Positions 62,725 to 64,000 of a stretch of 64,000 nt of DNA are shown piece by piece. The translations under genes were made by a program, and so were the position numbers. The DNA comes from Mesorhizobium caraganae (GTDB lineage Bacteria > Pseudomonadota > Alphaproteobacteria > Rhizobiales > Rhizobiaceae): positions 1,509,087 to 1,573,086 of the forward strand of contig NZ_JAFCGY010000001.1 in NCBI RefSeq assembly GCF_016836705.1, in the 5' to 3' direction. Each line of letters starts with the position of its first letter. The stretch's first letter is position 1. Under the pieces are notes generated by a model. That model saw only the letters and a list, made by a program, of their open reading frames with translations, was not told the DNA's origin and searched no databases.

Positions 62725-63720
62725 ATGCTGATTTCCCAGATCCTCGACGACGCCGAGACGATCCGCGTCGTTGCCCGCAATGGCGGCGGCAAGACCAGGG
62801 TCATCAACGGCGCCCGCAGCGTCTATTCGCTGGCGATGGAAGCCGCGCGCACCGGCACCGGGTTGGCCGCACTGATCGAGCGCAAGGGATACGGTGAAGC
62901 CGTCGACCTCGACGCCGTCTACAAGAAGGGCCGGCTGGTGTCGCCGATCAATCATCCCGATCCGGCGCATCTGCATCTGACCGGCACCGGGCTGACCCAT
63001 CTCGGCTCGGCGGCGACGCGCGATTCCATGCACAAGAAGCTCCGCGACGGCGGCGAGGAACAACTCACCGATTCCATGAAGATGTTCCGTATGGGGCTCG
63101 AAGGCGGCAAACCGGCCAAGGGCCAGACCGGCGTGCAGCCGGAATGGTTCTACAAGGGCAACGGCACCATGGCGGTGGCGCCGGGCGCGGCGCTAATGTC
63201 GCCGGCCTTTGCGCAGGACGCCGGCGAGGAGCCGGAAATCGCCGGCATCTATGTCATCGGCGATGACGGTGCGCCGTTCCGCGTCGGCTTCACGCTGTCG
63301 AACGAGTTTTCCGACCACGTCACCGAGCGGGTGAACTATCTGTTCCTGGCGCATTCCAAGCTGCGCAATGCCTCGTTCGGGCCGGAGATCCTGATCGGCG
63401 ATCTGCCGGCCGACATCAGAGGCGCTTCGCGCATCCTGCGCGACGGCAATCTTTTGTGGGAAAAGCCGTTTCTGTCGGGCGAAGCGAACATGTCGCACAC
63501 GATCGCCAATCTCGAGCACCACCATTTCAAATATTCGGCCTTCCGCCAGCCCGGTGACGTGCATGTGCACATGTTCGGCACGGCGACGCTGTCCTTCGCC
63601 GACGGCATCAGGACGCAGGCCGGCGACGTCTTCGAGATCGAGGCCGGAGATTTCGGCCTGCCGCTGCGCAACCCGCTGGAGATCGAGCAGCCGGTGAAGG
63701 TGGCAGTGAAGGCGTTGTAG
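62725..63720 (+). CDS. gguC: GguC/AraD1 family protein (FAH fold)
   Basis: The 331-residue protein begins MLISQILDDAETIRVVARNG and has KKGRLVSPINHPDPAHLHLT, TLSNEFSDHVTERVNYLF with the FAH-type acidic residues, and EHHHFKYSAFRQPGDVHVHM near the end. GguC of Agrobacterium and AraD1-type proteins belong to the fumarylacetoacetate hydrolase superfamily and act on keto-deoxy acids from sugars such as L-arabinose or galactose. GAGAGAGGG six bases before the ATG at 62725 sets the start. It ends the locus. Confidence 0.92.
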   Translation: MLISQILDDAETIRVVARNGGGKTRVINGARSVYSLAMEAARTGTGLAALIERKGYGEAVDLDAVYKKGRLVSPINHPDPAHLHLTGTGLTHLGSAATRDSMHKKLRDGGEEQLTDSMKMFRMGLEGGKPAKGQTGVQPEWFYKGNGTMAVAPGAALMSPAFAQDAGEEPEIAGIYVIGDDGAPFRVGFTLSNEFSDHVTERVNYLFLAHSKLRNASFGPEILIGDLPADIRGASRILRDGNLLWEKPFLSGEANMSHTIANLEHHHFKYSAFRQPGDVHVHMFGTATLSFADGIRTQAGDVFEIEAGDFGLPLRNPLEIEQPVKVAVKAL

Positions 63721-63880
63721 AGGGGGCAATCTCCCCCCTTGAGGGGGAGATGTCGCCGAAGGCGACAGAGGGGGTTGTCGCGCGTGGAGCGCCGACGCCT
63801 TCCGCGGGCACCAGACGACGTTGGCGTTCTACGCGCAGCGACCCCCTCTGGCCTGCCGGCCATCTCCCCCTCAAGGGCAG
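63721..63880. repeat. Palindromic intergenic repeat, family 4
   Basis: Two outer arms pair: CTCCCCCTTGAGGGGGAGAT and CAGAGGGGGT on the left against ACCCCCTCTGGC and ATCTCCCCCTCAAGG on the right, with GCCGAAGGC between. The middle (about 63775 to 63838) is unlike either arm. It follows gguC directly. Confidence 0.72.
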
Positions 63881-63891
63881 GGCTATCGCAT

Positions 63892-64000
63892 ATGAGTAAA
63901 GAGGTCATAGAAGAAGTCTTTGCTCCAGTTTGCCCTTCGCATCTTGCTGGCGATAGGTTTGTCGAGCGGATGGGCAGCCAAGATGTTTTGCGCGAGCCTT
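63892..64000 (+). CDS. Partial hypothetical gene at window end
   Basis: An ATG at 63892 opens a frame (MSKEVIEEVFAPVCPSHLAG and on) that runs to the window edge without a stop. Base composition is lower in GC than in the upstream genes. No ribosome binding site is clear. Too short to judge. Confidence 0.35.
   Translation, partial: MSKEVIEEVFAPVCPSHLAGDRFVERMGSQDVLREP

Noticed and set aside
1..64000. CRISPR arrays, prophage structural genes or complete insertion sequences
   Set aside because: No regularly spaced direct repeats, no capsid or tail genes, and no intact DDE transposase with terminal repeats were found.

Overview
The window looks like a chromosomal stretch of a high-GC alphaproteobacterium of the order Rhizobiales, most likely Mesorhizobium or a close relative. 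The signs are the rhizobial rhaDI / rhaRSTPQUK rhamnose locus, the dctA-dctBD dicarboxylate system, a C4-pathway hemA, a chvE-gguABC sugar locus with a divergent GbpR-type regulator, DUF768 and DUF982 proteins, and several families of palindromic intergenic repeats typical of rhizobia. No database search was possible; names rest on reading the translated sequence.

Region A (1 to about 16.5 kb) is accessory DNA. It has a serine recombinase, exported and lipoprotein-like hypotheticals, and a compact restriction-modification module: a C5-cytosine methyltransferase, a GIY-YIG endonuclease and a Vsr mismatch endonuclease, with a small HTH-like protein and an Xre regulator nearby. It continues with a long minus-strand series of plasmid/ICE-type genes (DUF3768, a frameshifted gene, a short protein with HUH/rolling-circle Rep motifs, and unknowns). 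Base composition varies and some genes are broken. Two genes here share a hairpin that places the start codon in the loop.

Region B (16.5 to 25 kb) returns to chromosomal genes: a YedK/HMCES-type protein, DUF982, a DUF768 gene preceded by an unannotated 32-codon gene whose product has the lasso-peptide leader signature, a pseudouridine synthase, a histidine phosphatase, and dctA divergent from dctBD. A consensus sigma-54 promoter and a palindrome lie in the dct intergenic region.

Region C (25 to 45 kb) holds gamma-glutamyltransferase and the complete L-rhamnose locus: divergent rhaDI and rhaRSTPQUK, covering regulator, ABC importer, mutarotase, kinase, isomerase and aldolase/dehydrogenase. 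Next come a fusion of a PLP amino-acid racemase with an arginase-fold domain lacking its metal ligands, paired with a D-amino-acid dehydrogenase; galE; hemA with a perfect FNR/FixK box; and an aminotransferase.

Region D (45 to 64 kb) has mscL, a large SSS-domain hybrid histidine kinase and a nearby LuxR-type response regulator that may be its partner, a TetR/O-methyltransferase pair, DUF952-pyrD, a MATE exporter, an HDAC-family deacetylase, tRNA-Gly(CCC), a ClpP/crotonase-like exported protein, and the gbpR-chvE-gguABC sugar uptake locus. The window ends in a partial gene after a palindromic repeat.
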